From: an uncultured Clostridia bacterium
Lineage (GTDB): Bacteria; Bacillota; Clostridia; Christensenellales; Borkfalkiaceae
Assembly (NCBI GenBank): GCA_904501795.1
Contig: CAJGCK010000003.1
Span: forward strand, 1 to 41,515
Direction: 5' to 3'
Length of the DNA stretch: 41,515 nucleotides
Shown: positions 25,107 to 32,411 of the stretch, piece after piece
Position numbering within the stretch: the first letter of the stretch is position 1
Layout: each line of letters begins with the position of its first letter
The notes under the pieces: model-generated
The model's database searches: none
What the model was told of the DNA's origin: nothing
The model's input: the letters and a program-made list of their open reading frames with translations, nothing else
Made by a program: the position numbers and the translations under genes

Positions 25107-26261
25107 ATGGATTTTAACCAAGAATTTTGCATAACGGTTACTTGCGCTTCGGGTGTTGAGAGTGTAACCAAAAACGAACTTAAAAAATTAGGCTATTCCG
25201 CACCACCCGCGCTTAACGGAACGTTAACGTTTTCATCAAACGCGCTTGCGGTTGCAAGGTGTAATCTGTTTTTGCGCACGGCGGATAGGGTGTACATATT
25301 GCTTAAAACCTTTTCGGCTACTACGTTCGACCAACTTTTTGATGGGGTTAGCGCAATACCTTTTGAAGATTTTTTGGATAAATCGGCTAAAATAACGGTT
25401 GTTGGCAAGTGTGTAAAAAGTAGTTTGTTTGCAGTTTCGTCCTGCCAAAGCATAATAAAAAAGGCGATAGCCGTTCGGCTTTGCAAAAAATTTCACGTAA
25501 ACTCACTTGCGGAAACGGGCGCGGAATACGAAATAAATTTTTCTATTTTCAAAGACCAAGTAACGATATCGCTAAACACTAGTGGCACGGGGCTACATAA
25601 ACGTGGTTATCGCGACAAGGTGTGGATAGCGCCTATAAAAGAAACGCTTGCTTCGGCAATTCTTTACCTAAGCCGTTTTGATTACAGCGCTCCGTTTGCG
25701 GACGTTTTTTGTGGGTCGGGGACTTTGGGAATAGAAGGGGCGAGAATGGCGCTTAACCACGTTAGTGGCAAGTTTAGGAAGTTTGCTTTTTTAGACTGGA
25801 ATAATTTTCCTAAAAAGGCCTATCAAACGGCTTTAGAAGAAGGCTTAGACAAAGAGATAAAGAACAAAAAGTTAGAGTTTTACTGTTCTGATATTAACCA
25901 TAAGGCGATAGAGCTTGCAAAATATCACGCAAAACGCGCGGGCGTTGGCGAGCAAATAAAATTCACTACCGCCCCCGTTAAAGATTTTTATTTGTCTAGT
26001 GCGGGCGGAACAATTGTCACTAATCCGCCTTACGGGATAAGGATTTTTGATAGAAAAGAAGCCGAACAGTGCTATAAAGACCTTGGCGAAGTTTATTCTA
26101 AGTTAAACGGATGGAACGCGTTTGTGATAACAGAGCATAAAGGCTTTGAGAGATACTTCGATAAAAAGGCGGACAAAAATAGAAAATTATACAATTCAAA
26201 CACCGAGTGTAGATTGTATCAGTATATAAATAGAATAGGAGAAAGAGATGGTAAACGGTAA
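25107..26261 (+). CDS. THUMP-domain rRNA methyltransferase (RlmL/YpsC-like)
   Basis: 384 residues: an N-terminal THUMP RNA-binding domain (about 40-160) and a C-terminal Rossmann methyltransferase. The SAM-binding motif is DVFCGSGTLGIEGARMA and the catalytic loop TNPPYGIRI (NPPY), as in m2G-forming enzymes such as the first half of RlmL (23S G2445). GTGLHKRGYR between the domains is a strong family marker. It overlaps galT by 14 bases, so it heads a galactose operon although it has no evident link with sugar metabolism. Its precise target nucleotide cannot be told from sequence. Confidence 0.9.
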   Translation: MDFNQEFCITVTCASGVESVTKNELKKLGYSAPPALNGTLTFSSNALAVARCNLFLRTADRVYILLKTFSATTFDQLFDGVSAIPFEDFLDKSAKITVVGKCVKSSLFAVSSCQSIIKKAIAVRLCKKFHVNSLAETGAEYEINFSIFKDQVTISLNTSGTGLHKRGYRDKVWIAPIKETLASAILYLSRFDYSAPFADVFCGSGTLGIEGARMALNHVSGKFRKFAFLDWNNFPKKAYQTALEEGLDKEIKNKKLEFYCSDINHKAIELAKYHAKRAGVGEQIKFTTAPVKDFYLSSAGGTIVTNPPYGIRIFDRKEAEQCYKDLGEVYSKLNGWNAFVITEHKGFERYFDKKADKNRKLYNSNTECRLYQYINRIGERDGKR

Positions 26262-27792
26262 AATATTAGTAGAAAAACTTATAAAATACGCGCAAACCTT
26301 TTTACATTTAAAAGAGAGAGACGCGATATATTTTAAAAACTTACTTCTTCGCGAGTTTAAGTTGCCCGCTCCGTATGGGGAGAAACTTGATTTAACCGAG
26401 ATAGAAAATTTAACCGTTCCAGACACTTTGGTTAAAGAAATAGAAGACTACGCTTTAGAAAACAACCTTGCTGACGAGTTTTCTCTAAATAGATACAGCA
26501 CGTACGTTTTAGGGTTACTTTCTCCGCTTCCGTCCAAGGTAAACGAAGAGTTTAATAGACTAAGGGACGAATTCGGCGCGGAAAAGGCGTGCGAATATTT
26601 GTACGACCTTTCGGTAAAGAATAACTACGTTCAAAAAACCGCGATAAGTAAAAACTTGAAGTGGGAATATAAAGACGGGGATAAGTATCTAGAAATAACC
26701 GTTAATCTAAGCAAACCCGAAAAGAGTAATAAGGAGATAGCCAAACTTTTAAGCGAGAAGAAGTCGGCAGAAAAATACCCCGCTTGTTTATTGTGCAAAG
26801 AAAACGAAGGGTTTGAAGGCACGCTTTCGCAACCCGCAAGAGAGAATATTCGCACTATTTCGTTAAAAATGGGCGGACAGGACTGGTTTTTTCAGTATTC
26901 GCCGTACGCATATTATAACGAACACGTTATTGCAATAAACACGGAACACACGCCTATGTGCGTAGATAAAAACACGGTAGATAAGTTGCTAGATTTCGTT
27001 GATTATTTGCCAAACTATATGATAGGCTCGAACGCGTCGTTACCGATAGTTGGCGGTTCTATACTAAACCACGAACACTACCAAGGTGGTGAACATTTAA
27101 TGCCTATGCATAACGCACCTGTTTTAACCAATCTTAAATCGAACGAATATAAAGACGTTAAAGTGGGGATTGTGGACTGGTATAACAGCGTTATACGTTT
27201 ACAATCGAAAAACAGGTCGCAAATACGCGATTTGGCGGGCGATATAGTAGAAGGTTGGAAGGTGTTCGACTGTCCCGAATGTTTTATATACTCAAACACT
27301 AACGGCACACCGCACAACGCAAGTTCGCCTATAGCAAGAAAACGTGGCGACGAATACGTTATAGATATAATTCTTCGAAACAACGTTGCAACCGAAGAGT
27401 ACCCCGAAGGGCTTTTCCACGCTCACCCCGAATATCATAATATAAAAAGAGAAGGCATAGGGCTAATAGAAGCGATGGGCTTATTCATACTCCCGGGAAG
27501 ACTTAAAGAGCAACTAAAAACCATAGCCGAGATATTGTGCAAGGAGAAAGAGTTTGATAAAAAAGAATTATCAAACGCCGAAAACCCCCTTTCAATTCAT
27601 TTCGACATGATAAACTCGCTCGTTGGCGAAGGGTATAGCGCAGATTTTGATAGCGCTTACGCAAGAGTGGTAGATAGGGTAAACACAACTTGTAAAAATA
27701 TCTTATTCAACACGTCGGTATTTAAAAAAGACTCGGTTGGGAATACGGGATTTTTGAAATTTTTAGAAAGTGTAAAAATATACAAAGCTTAA
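26248..27792 (+). CDS. galT: UDP-glucose--hexose-1-phosphate uridylyltransferase (Firmicutes type)
   Basis: Leloir pathway enzyme exchanging UMP between UDP-glucose and galactose 1-phosphate. It is the long (about 500-residue) Firmicutes GalT, 514 residues here. Recognisable segments are CLLCKENEGFEGTLSQPARENIR, YNEHVIAINTEHTPM, SLPIVGGSILNHEHYQGG (with the HxH-type catalytic region, here HEH), and the later GLFHAHPEYHNIKREGIGLIEAMGLFILPGRL. GGAGAAAG lies before the ATG, inside the preceding gene. It is followed after 14 bases by galE. No galactokinase is in the window. Confidence 0.95.
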   Translation: MVNGKILVEKLIKYAQTFLHLKERDAIYFKNLLLREFKLPAPYGEKLDLTEIENLTVPDTLVKEIEDYALENNLADEFSLNRYSTYVLGLLSPLPSKVNEEFNRLRDEFGAEKACEYLYDLSVKNNYVQKTAISKNLKWEYKDGDKYLEITVNLSKPEKSNKEIAKLLSEKKSAEKYPACLLCKENEGFEGTLSQPARENIRTISLKMGGQDWFFQYSPYAYYNEHVIAINTEHTPMCVDKNTVDKLLDFVDYLPNYMIGSNASLPIVGGSILNHEHYQGGEHLMPMHNAPVLTNLKSNEYKDVKVGIVDWYNSVIRLQSKNRSQIRDLAGDIVEGWKVFDCPECFIYSNTNGTPHNASSPIARKRGDEYVIDIILRNNVATEEYPEGLFHAHPEYHNIKREGIGLIEAMGLFILPGRLKEQLKTIAEILCKEKEFDKKELSNAENPLSIHFDMINSLVGEGYSADFDSAYARVVDRVNTTCKNILFNTSVFKKDSVGNTGFLKFLESVKIYKA

Positions 27793-27806
27793 TAAAGGAG
27801 ATAGAT

Positions 27807-28820
27807 ATGAACGTTTTAGTAACAGGTGGCGCAGGGTACATAGGCTCACATACCACGGTGGAATTGCTTAACGCAGGTCACAGTGTAGTATGCGTAGATA
27901 ATTTTATGAACAGTAAATACGAATCGGTAGTTCGCGTTCAAAAAATAACGGGCAAACCCGTAAAATTTTATGAAGGCGATATACGTGACAAGGCTATTTT
28001 AGACAAGATTTTTACCGAGAACAAAATAGATTCCGTTATAAACTTCGCAGGTCTTAAAGCCGTTGGCGAATCGTGTGCAAAGCCGTTAGAATATTATGAA
28101 AACAACATAGAAGGTTTGTTGATTTTAGTAATGAAGATGCGTGAATACGGCGTTAAAAATTTAGTGTTCTCGTCTTCGGCAACCGTTTATGGTAAACCTA
28201 AGAGCGTGCCTATTAAAGAAGACTTTCTGCTTTCTACTTCAAACCCTTACGGAAGCACGAAACTATTTATCGAATATATTCTAAAAGACCTTTATAAAGC
28301 AGACCCGACCTTTAACATAGCAATACTCCGCTACTTCAACCCCGTTGGTGCGCACGAATCAGGGCTTATTGGTGAAGATCCTAAGGGTATTCCCAACAAT
28401 CTTTGCCCGTACATAACGCAAGTTGCCGTTGGCAAAAGAGAATATCTCGGTGTATTTGGCAACGATTACAACACGCACGACGGAACGGGGGTTAGGGACT
28501 TTATTCACGTGGTAGACTTGGCAAAAGGTCACGTTCTTGCGGTAAACAAACTAGCAACCAACCCGGGTTTATTGATAGTTAACTTGGGCACGGGAAAGGG
28601 ATATAGTGTTTTAGATATGGTAAAAGCCTTTGAAAAGGTTGTTGGCAAAGAAATTCCTTATAAAATAATGCCCCGTCGACCAGGCGATATAGACGAGTGT
28701 TATGCAGATCCATCGTTGGCGCTAGAAGTTTTAGGCTTTAAGGCTGAAAAAACTTTGCTTGATATGTGTCAAGACGCTATGAGATGGCAAACGCAAAACC
28801 CAAACGGTTACGATGAATAA
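27807..28820 (+). CDS. galE: UDP-glucose 4-epimerase
   Basis: NAD-dependent short-chain dehydrogenase interconverting UDP-glucose and UDP-galactose. It has 337 residues: NAD-binding TGGAGYIGSH at 6-15, FAGLKAVGES, SSSATVYG with the catalytic Ser, NPYGSTK with the YxxxK pair (Tyr and Lys), ILRYFNPVGAHESGLIGEDP and RDFIHVVDLAKGH. The C-terminal RRPGDIDECYADPS is also diagnostic. AAGGAGAT precedes the ATG. With galT it supplies UDP-galactose and links galactose to glycolysis. Confidence 0.97.
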   Translation: MNVLVTGGAGYIGSHTTVELLNAGHSVVCVDNFMNSKYESVVRVQKITGKPVKFYEGDIRDKAILDKIFTENKIDSVINFAGLKAVGESCAKPLEYYENNIEGLLILVMKMREYGVKNLVFSSSATVYGKPKSVPIKEDFLLSTSNPYGSTKLFIEYILKDLYKADPTFNIAILRYFNPVGAHESGLIGEDPKGIPNNLCPYITQVAVGKREYLGVFGNDYNTHDGTGVRDFIHVVDLAKGHVLAVNKLATNPGLLIVNLGTGKGYSVLDMVKAFEKVVGKEIPYKIMPRRPGDIDECYADPSLALEVLGFKAEKTLLDMCQDAMRWQTQNPNGYDE

Positions 28821-28833
28821 AAAATAAAACGTT

Positions 28834-28876
28834 AAAACACGATTTTTGCAAAAATTAGCAAAAATCGTGTTTTTTA
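28834..28876 (+). terminator. Rho-independent terminator after galE
   Basis: ACACGATTTTTGC (28837-28849) and GCAAAAATCGTGT (28858-28870) form a perfect 13-pair stem around an eight-base loop, with a T run following and A bases preceding. Confidence 0.88.
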
Positions 28877-28888
28877 ATTGTTAAAATA

Positions 28889-28917
28889 TTGCTAAAATGT
28901 AAAAAATAGTGTAAAAT
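28889..28917 (+). promoter_or_regulatory. Promoter of nadE
   Basis: TTGCTA (28889-28894), 17 bases, TAAAAT (28912-28917). Transcription would start near 28924, after the ATG at 28916, which rules that ATG out and supports the start at 28961. Confidence 0.7.
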
Positions 28918-28960
28918 GAAAATATACAAATATCAAAATTTTCAAAAAAGGTGGTTTTTT

Positions 28961-30847
28961 ATGAAATTTGGTTATGTAAAAGTAAGCGCTATCACACCTT
29001 CAATAAAGGTTGCGGAAGTTAGTAAAAATACTGAAAACGTTAAAAAAGAAATACTCGTTGCTGAAAGTAACGGGGTAGAAATAGCCTTGTTTCCCGAACT
29101 GTGTTTGTCGGGCTATACGGTTGGTGACTTGTTTTTAAGCGAACAACTTCTTTCCCTTTGTAAAAAAGCAATTCAAGATATAGCGGACTTTACCAAGGAT
29201 AAAAAAATACTAGTTTCCGTTGGCTTTCCGTTTGAAAAAGACGGGGGGATATTCAACGCCAACGCTCTTATTCAAAAGGGCAAAATTTTAGCAATAATTC
29301 CAAAATTTTATCCAAACGATAGCGACGGGCGGTACGAATCAAGATATTTTAGTTCGTGTTTTGAAAACCAAATGGTTTCTTTTAACGGTCAAACGGTTCC
29401 ATTTGGCAGGGTAATGCTAAAAAGCGTGACCCATCCTGAAATTTCTGTGTGTGTGGTAATAGGTTCTGATATAAATCATATAAAAACTCCTTTAGTTGAT
29501 TATTCGCTAAACGGGGCAAGCATAGTGTTAAACCCCACGGCAAACCCCACTACGATAGGTAGTTTTGAAAAATCGTTCGAATTAATAAAAACAATTAGCG
29601 AAACTTTCGGTGTTGGAGTGCTAACTTCAAACGCCGGTACGGGCGAATCGTCAACCGACGCCGTTTACGGTGGCGGAAACTTTGCTACGGAAGTTGGAGA
29701 AAAAGTTTCTTGCACTCTCCCGTTTGATGAAAACGTGCTCGTTACCGAATTAGACGTTGGTAGAATAAACAATTATAAAATGCGTTATATTAAGCGTCCC
29801 GTTAACGTTGACTGTTCCGTTCAAAAGGTCATATTCGATACTGAAGAAAAAGATATCGTTTTAACTCGCGAAATTGAAAAAGAGCCTTTTTTATCATCAA
29901 AGTCGATAGACTACGAAAACTCGCTTAAAACGGCGTTTGACGTACAAGTGAACGGCTTAAAGAAACGTATGAGCCACGTAAAAAGCAACTCTTTAGTGCT
30001 AGGGCTTTCCGGCGGACTAGATAGCACGCTTGCGTTATTAATTGCGGTAGAAGCAACAAAACGACTTGGTCTATCTCCCAAAACCGTTATTGCGGTAACC
30101 ATGCCTTGTTTCGGCACTACGGGTAGGACTTATCAAAACTCAATAAAACTTGCTCGCGCGCTAGGTACTACCTTAAAAAAGGTAGATATAGCAAAGTCGG
30201 TAACTCGTCACCTAAAAGAAATCGGTCACGATTTAACCACGCTCGACGTTACTTACGAAAACGCGCAAGCGCGTGAAAGAACGCAAGTAATAATGGATAT
30301 AGCAAACATGTCGGGTGGGCTAGTAGTTGGAACGGGCGATTTATCCGAACTTGCTTTAGGTTGGGCGACTTATAACGGCGACCATATGAGTAACTACGGC
30401 GTTAACTGTTCTTTGCCGAAAACAATCGTTAGAGCAATTGTTTCTCTAAAAGCGAAAGAGAGCAAAAGCAAACTGAAAGCGGTGTTAACCGATATATTAT
30501 CAACGCCTGTTAGCCCCGAACTTTTGCCCGCCGTTAACGGAGAAATATCACAAAAAACCGAAGACATCGTCGGCCCTTACGAACTGCACGACTTTTTCCT
30601 TTACCACACTATAAAAAGCGGTTTTTCAGCGCAAAAACTTTCGTTTATCGCAAAACGCGCTTTTTTAAATGACTACGATGAAAAAACAATCGACTACTGG
30701 CTAAAAACTTTCGTTAGAAGATTTTTTGCCCAACAATTTAAACGTTCTTGTTTGCCTGACGGCGTTAGGGTGGGAAGCATTTCGCTTTCTCCACGCGGAA
30801 GTTTTGTTTTCCCATCGGATGCAAGCTCAAACGATTTTAATATATAA
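28961..30847 (+). CDS. nadE: NAD+ synthase, glutamine-dependent type with altered glutaminase site
   Basis: Makes NAD+ from deamido-NAD+ and ATP; two-domain form of 628 residues. The C-terminal synthetase domain is intact (GLSGGLDSTLALL P-loop, ARERTQVIMDIAN, GTGDLSELALGWATYNGDHMSNYGVNCSLPKT). The N-terminal nitrilase-like domain keeps Glu46 (FPELCLSGYT) and Lys115 (IPKFYP), but where the family has the catalytic Cys of EICED it reads VIGSD, with Gly168 (codon 29462-29464); the nearest cysteine is Cys164. The enzyme may therefore use free ammonia. AAGGTGG lies before the ATG at 28961, and the promoter excludes the upstream ATG at 28916. It is a single-gene unit. Confidence 0.93.
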   Translation: MKFGYVKVSAITPSIKVAEVSKNTENVKKEILVAESNGVEIALFPELCLSGYTVGDLFLSEQLLSLCKKAIQDIADFTKDKKILVSVGFPFEKDGGIFNANALIQKGKILAIIPKFYPNDSDGRYESRYFSSCFENQMVSFNGQTVPFGRVMLKSVTHPEISVCVVIGSDINHIKTPLVDYSLNGASIVLNPTANPTTIGSFEKSFELIKTISETFGVGVLTSNAGTGESSTDAVYGGGNFATEVGEKVSCTLPFDENVLVTELDVGRINNYKMRYIKRPVNVDCSVQKVIFDTEEKDIVLTREIEKEPFLSSKSIDYENSLKTAFDVQVNGLKKRMSHVKSNSLVLGLSGGLDSTLALLIAVEATKRLGLSPKTVIAVTMPCFGTTGRTYQNSIKLARALGTTLKKVDIAKSVTRHLKEIGHDLTTLDVTYENAQARERTQVIMDIANMSGGLVVGTGDLSELALGWATYNGDHMSNYGVNCSLPKTIVRAIVSLKAKESKSKLKAVLTDILSTPVSPELLPAVNGEISQKTEDIVGPYELHDFFLYHTIKSGFSAQKLSFIAKRAFLNDYDEKTIDYWLKTFVRRFFAQQFKRSCLPDGVRVGSISLSPRGSFVFPSDASSNDFNI

Positions 30848-30889
30848 CATTATATATATTATAAAAGAATATTCGCTATAAAATAAACG

Positions 30890-30929
30890 CACCGTGCCAA
30901 AATAAAAATATTGGCGCGGTGAGTTTTTT
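30890..30929 (+). terminator. Rho-independent terminator after nadE
   Basis: CACCGTGCCAA (30890-30900) pairs with TTGGCGCGGTG (30911-30921) apart from one T-G wobble, loop of ten bases, then AGTTTTTT. Confidence 0.85.
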
Positions 30930-30967
30930 AAATTTAAAAAAAATTTTAAAATTTTTATAAAAAATAG

Positions 30968-30996
30968 TTGACAAACCCTTTTTCTGCATATATAAT
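30968..30996 (+). promoter_or_regulatory. Promoter of the perR-rubrerythrin operon
   Basis: Full consensus TTGACA (30968-30973), 17-base spacer, TATAAT (30991-30996). Confidence 0.9.
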
Positions 30997-30999
30997 AAT

Positions 31000-31012
31000 A
31001 GTAATCATTACT
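31000..31012 (+). promoter_or_regulatory. Candidate Fur/PerR-family operator
   Basis: AGTAAT-C-ATTACT is a perfect 6-1-6 inverted repeat lying just after the -10 box, across the predicted start site and before the AAGGAGGT of the regulator gene. An AT-rich dyad of this size and position fits autoregulation by the Fur-family protein encoded next. It is not identical to the Bacillus PerR box. Confidence 0.55.
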
Positions 31013-31028
31013 GATAAGGAGGTTGTAA

Positions 31029-31391
31029 GTGAGATATTCCAGGCAAAGAGAATTGATAACTGAAATAATCAAGGGAAGAAAAGATCATCCCACGGCGGAT
31101 ATGATATACAATTCCGCAAGAGAGATAGAGCCTAATATAAGTCTTGGCACGGTGTACCGCAACTTAAAACTTCTAAATGACGAAGGGGAGATAGTGACGT
31201 TGGAGACTAAGGATAAAAAAATCCATTACGACGGGGACACTTCGGAACACAGTCATTTCATATGTGATAAATGCGGTAATATAATAGATTTGTTTATAAC
31301 TTTTTCGCCACTAAAAGAACTAGAAGACGCGGGGCACAAGGTAAGTGGAGAAAAGAGGTTGTATTACGGTATATGTAAAAATTGTAAATAA
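31029..31391 (+). CDS. perR: Fur-family repressor, PerR-like, GTG start
   Basis: 120-residue metal-dependent repressor. The winged helix covers HPTADMIYNSAREIEPNISLGTVYRNLKLL (split over about residues 20-50), then the dimerisation domain with HSHFICDKCGNIIDL and a second CxxC (ICKNC) at the C-terminus for structural zinc. Asp residues at YDGD and IIDL and the HSH pair match the peroxide-sensing metal site of PerR. The call of PerR rather than Fur or Zur rests mostly on the rubrerythrin gene immediately downstream. The start is a GTG with AAGGAGGT five bases upstream. Confidence 0.87.
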   Translation: MRYSRQRELITEIIKGRKDHPTADMIYNSAREIEPNISLGTVYRNLKLLNDEGEIVTLETKDKKIHYDGDTSEHSHFICDKCGNIIDLFITFSPLKELEDAGHKVSGEKRLYYGICKNCK

Positions 31392-31428
31392 TAAAATAAA
31401 AATATAAAAAAATTAAGGAGAAATTATT

Positions 31429-31974
31429 ATGAAAAAATTTATTTGTCAAATTTGCGGTTACGTACACGAAGGTGATTCAGCACCTGAAAAATGCGCACAA
31501 TGCAACGCGCCTGCAAGCAAGTTCGCTGAACAAAGCGAAGGTTTAACTTGGGCGGCTGAACACGTTTTGGGCGTAGCGAAGGGAGTAGATAGTGAAATTA
31601 TCGAAGGATTAAGAATGAACTTTAACGGTGAATGCACCGAAGTTGGTATGTATTTAGCGATGGCAAGAGTAGCGCATAGAGAAGGCTATCCCGAAATCGG
31701 TATGTACTATGAAAAGGCAGCGTACGAGGAAGCGGAACACGCAGCAAAATTCGCTGAACTGTTAGGCGAAGTAGTAACCGACTCTACCAAGAAAAATCTT
31801 CAACTTCGCGTAGACGCTGAAAACGGCGCAACCAAAGGTAAATTCGACCTTGCAAAACGCGCAAAAGAACTTAATCTTGACGCTATTCACGACACCGTTC
31901 ACGAAATGGCTCGCGACGAGGCTCGTCACGGTAGAGCGTTTGAAGGTTTGCTTAAGAGATATTTTGGTAAATAA
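31429..31974 (+). CDS. rbr: Reverse rubrerythrin
   Basis: 181-residue peroxide-reducing non-haem iron protein. The rubredoxin-like FeS4 domain comes first (CQICGYVHEG...CAQCNAP, residues 5-25), followed by the four-helix diiron domain with ligand motifs ECTEVGMYLAMARVAHREGYPEIG, EEAEHAAKF and DEARHGRAFE. The domain order is opposite to classical rubrerythrin and defines the reverse type, an NADH-linked peroxidase in Clostridium acetobutylicum. AAGGAG precedes the ATG. It is 37 bases downstream of the PerR-like gene and under the same promoter, the usual derepression pair for peroxide stress in anaerobes. Confidence 0.94.
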   Translation: MKKFICQICGYVHEGDSAPEKCAQCNAPASKFAEQSEGLTWAAEHVLGVAKGVDSEIIEGLRMNFNGECTEVGMYLAMARVAHREGYPEIGMYYEKAAYEEAEHAAKFAELLGEVVTDSTKKNLQLRVDAENGATKGKFDLAKRAKELNLDAIHDTVHEMARDEARHGRAFEGLLKRYFGK

Positions 31975-31992
31975 TTAAACTCTACAACGATT

Positions 31993-32023
31993 AAAAACCG
32001 TGTTATAACGCACGGTTTTTTTA
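31993..32023 (+). terminator. Rho-independent terminator after rubrerythrin
   Basis: AAACCGTG (31995-32002) and CACGGTTT (32011-32018) form the stem, loop of eight bases, with T bases continuing after. Confidence 0.82.
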
Positions 32024-32048
32024 TTTTTAAAAACGTTTTTTCAAACAC

Positions 32049-32077
32049 TTGACGCATACCCTACGGGGGTATATAAT
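32049..32077 (+). promoter_or_regulatory. Promoter of csoR-copA
   Basis: TTGACG (32049-32054), 17-base spacer, TATAAT (32072-32077). The spacer is the CsoR operator itself. Confidence 0.85.
32056..32072 (+). promoter_or_regulatory. CsoR operator
   Basis: ATACCCTACGGGGGTAT: ATACCC and GGGTAT are exact inverted repeats five bases apart. This is the known CsoR/cop box pattern of Bacillus-type copper operons. It fills the space between the -35 and -10 boxes, so bound CsoR would block RNA polymerase until Cu(I) releases it. Confidence 0.87.
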
Positions 32078-32101
32078 AAAATTAAAGTAAGGAGAAAAAA
32101 T

Positions 32102-32404
32102 ATGGAAAAAAATTGTTGTAAATATAGTAAAACTACTTTTCGCACGAAAGAAGAGAGCGTTAAAATGATTCATAGATTAAATAGAATAGAAGGGCAGGTT
32201 AAAGGGATAAAGAAAATGGTAGAGAGTGGTGCTTATTGCACGGACGTTTTAGTGCAAGTTTGTGCCGTTTCAAAGGCGCTTAACGCGTTTAGTAAGCAAC
32301 TATTGTCAACACACATCAAAAATTGCGTGGTGAACGATATTAAAAACGGCAACGAACAAACGGTTGAAGAACTTGTGGACGTAGTAAAAAAATTTATCAA
32401 CTAG
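32102..32404 (+). CDS. csoR: Copper-sensing transcriptional repressor CsoR
   Basis: 100-residue DUF156/CsoR-family all-helical repressor. The family helix RLNRIEGQVKGIKKMVESGAYCTDVLVQVCAVSKAL is present in parts, with the Cu(I) ligands as Cys in GAYCTD, then His and Cys in STHIKNC (HxxxC), the C-H-C set of true CsoR proteins. An N-terminal CC at residues 5-6 is an addition. AAGGAG lies upstream of the ATG and copA begins seven bases after the stop; the operator lies in its own promoter, so CsoR controls itself and copA. Confidence 0.94.
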   Translation: MEKNCCKYSKTTFRTKEESVKMIHRLNRIEGQVKGIKKMVESGAYCTDVLVQVCAVSKALNAFSKQLLSTHIKNCVVNDIKNGNEQTVEELVDVVKKFIN

Positions 32405-32411
32405 GTGGATT

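Noticed and set aside
28916..28960. Upstream ATG adding 15 residues to NadE
   Set aside because: The ATG overlaps the -10 box of the nadE promoter and precedes the predicted transcript start; the ATG at 28961 has AAGGTGG.
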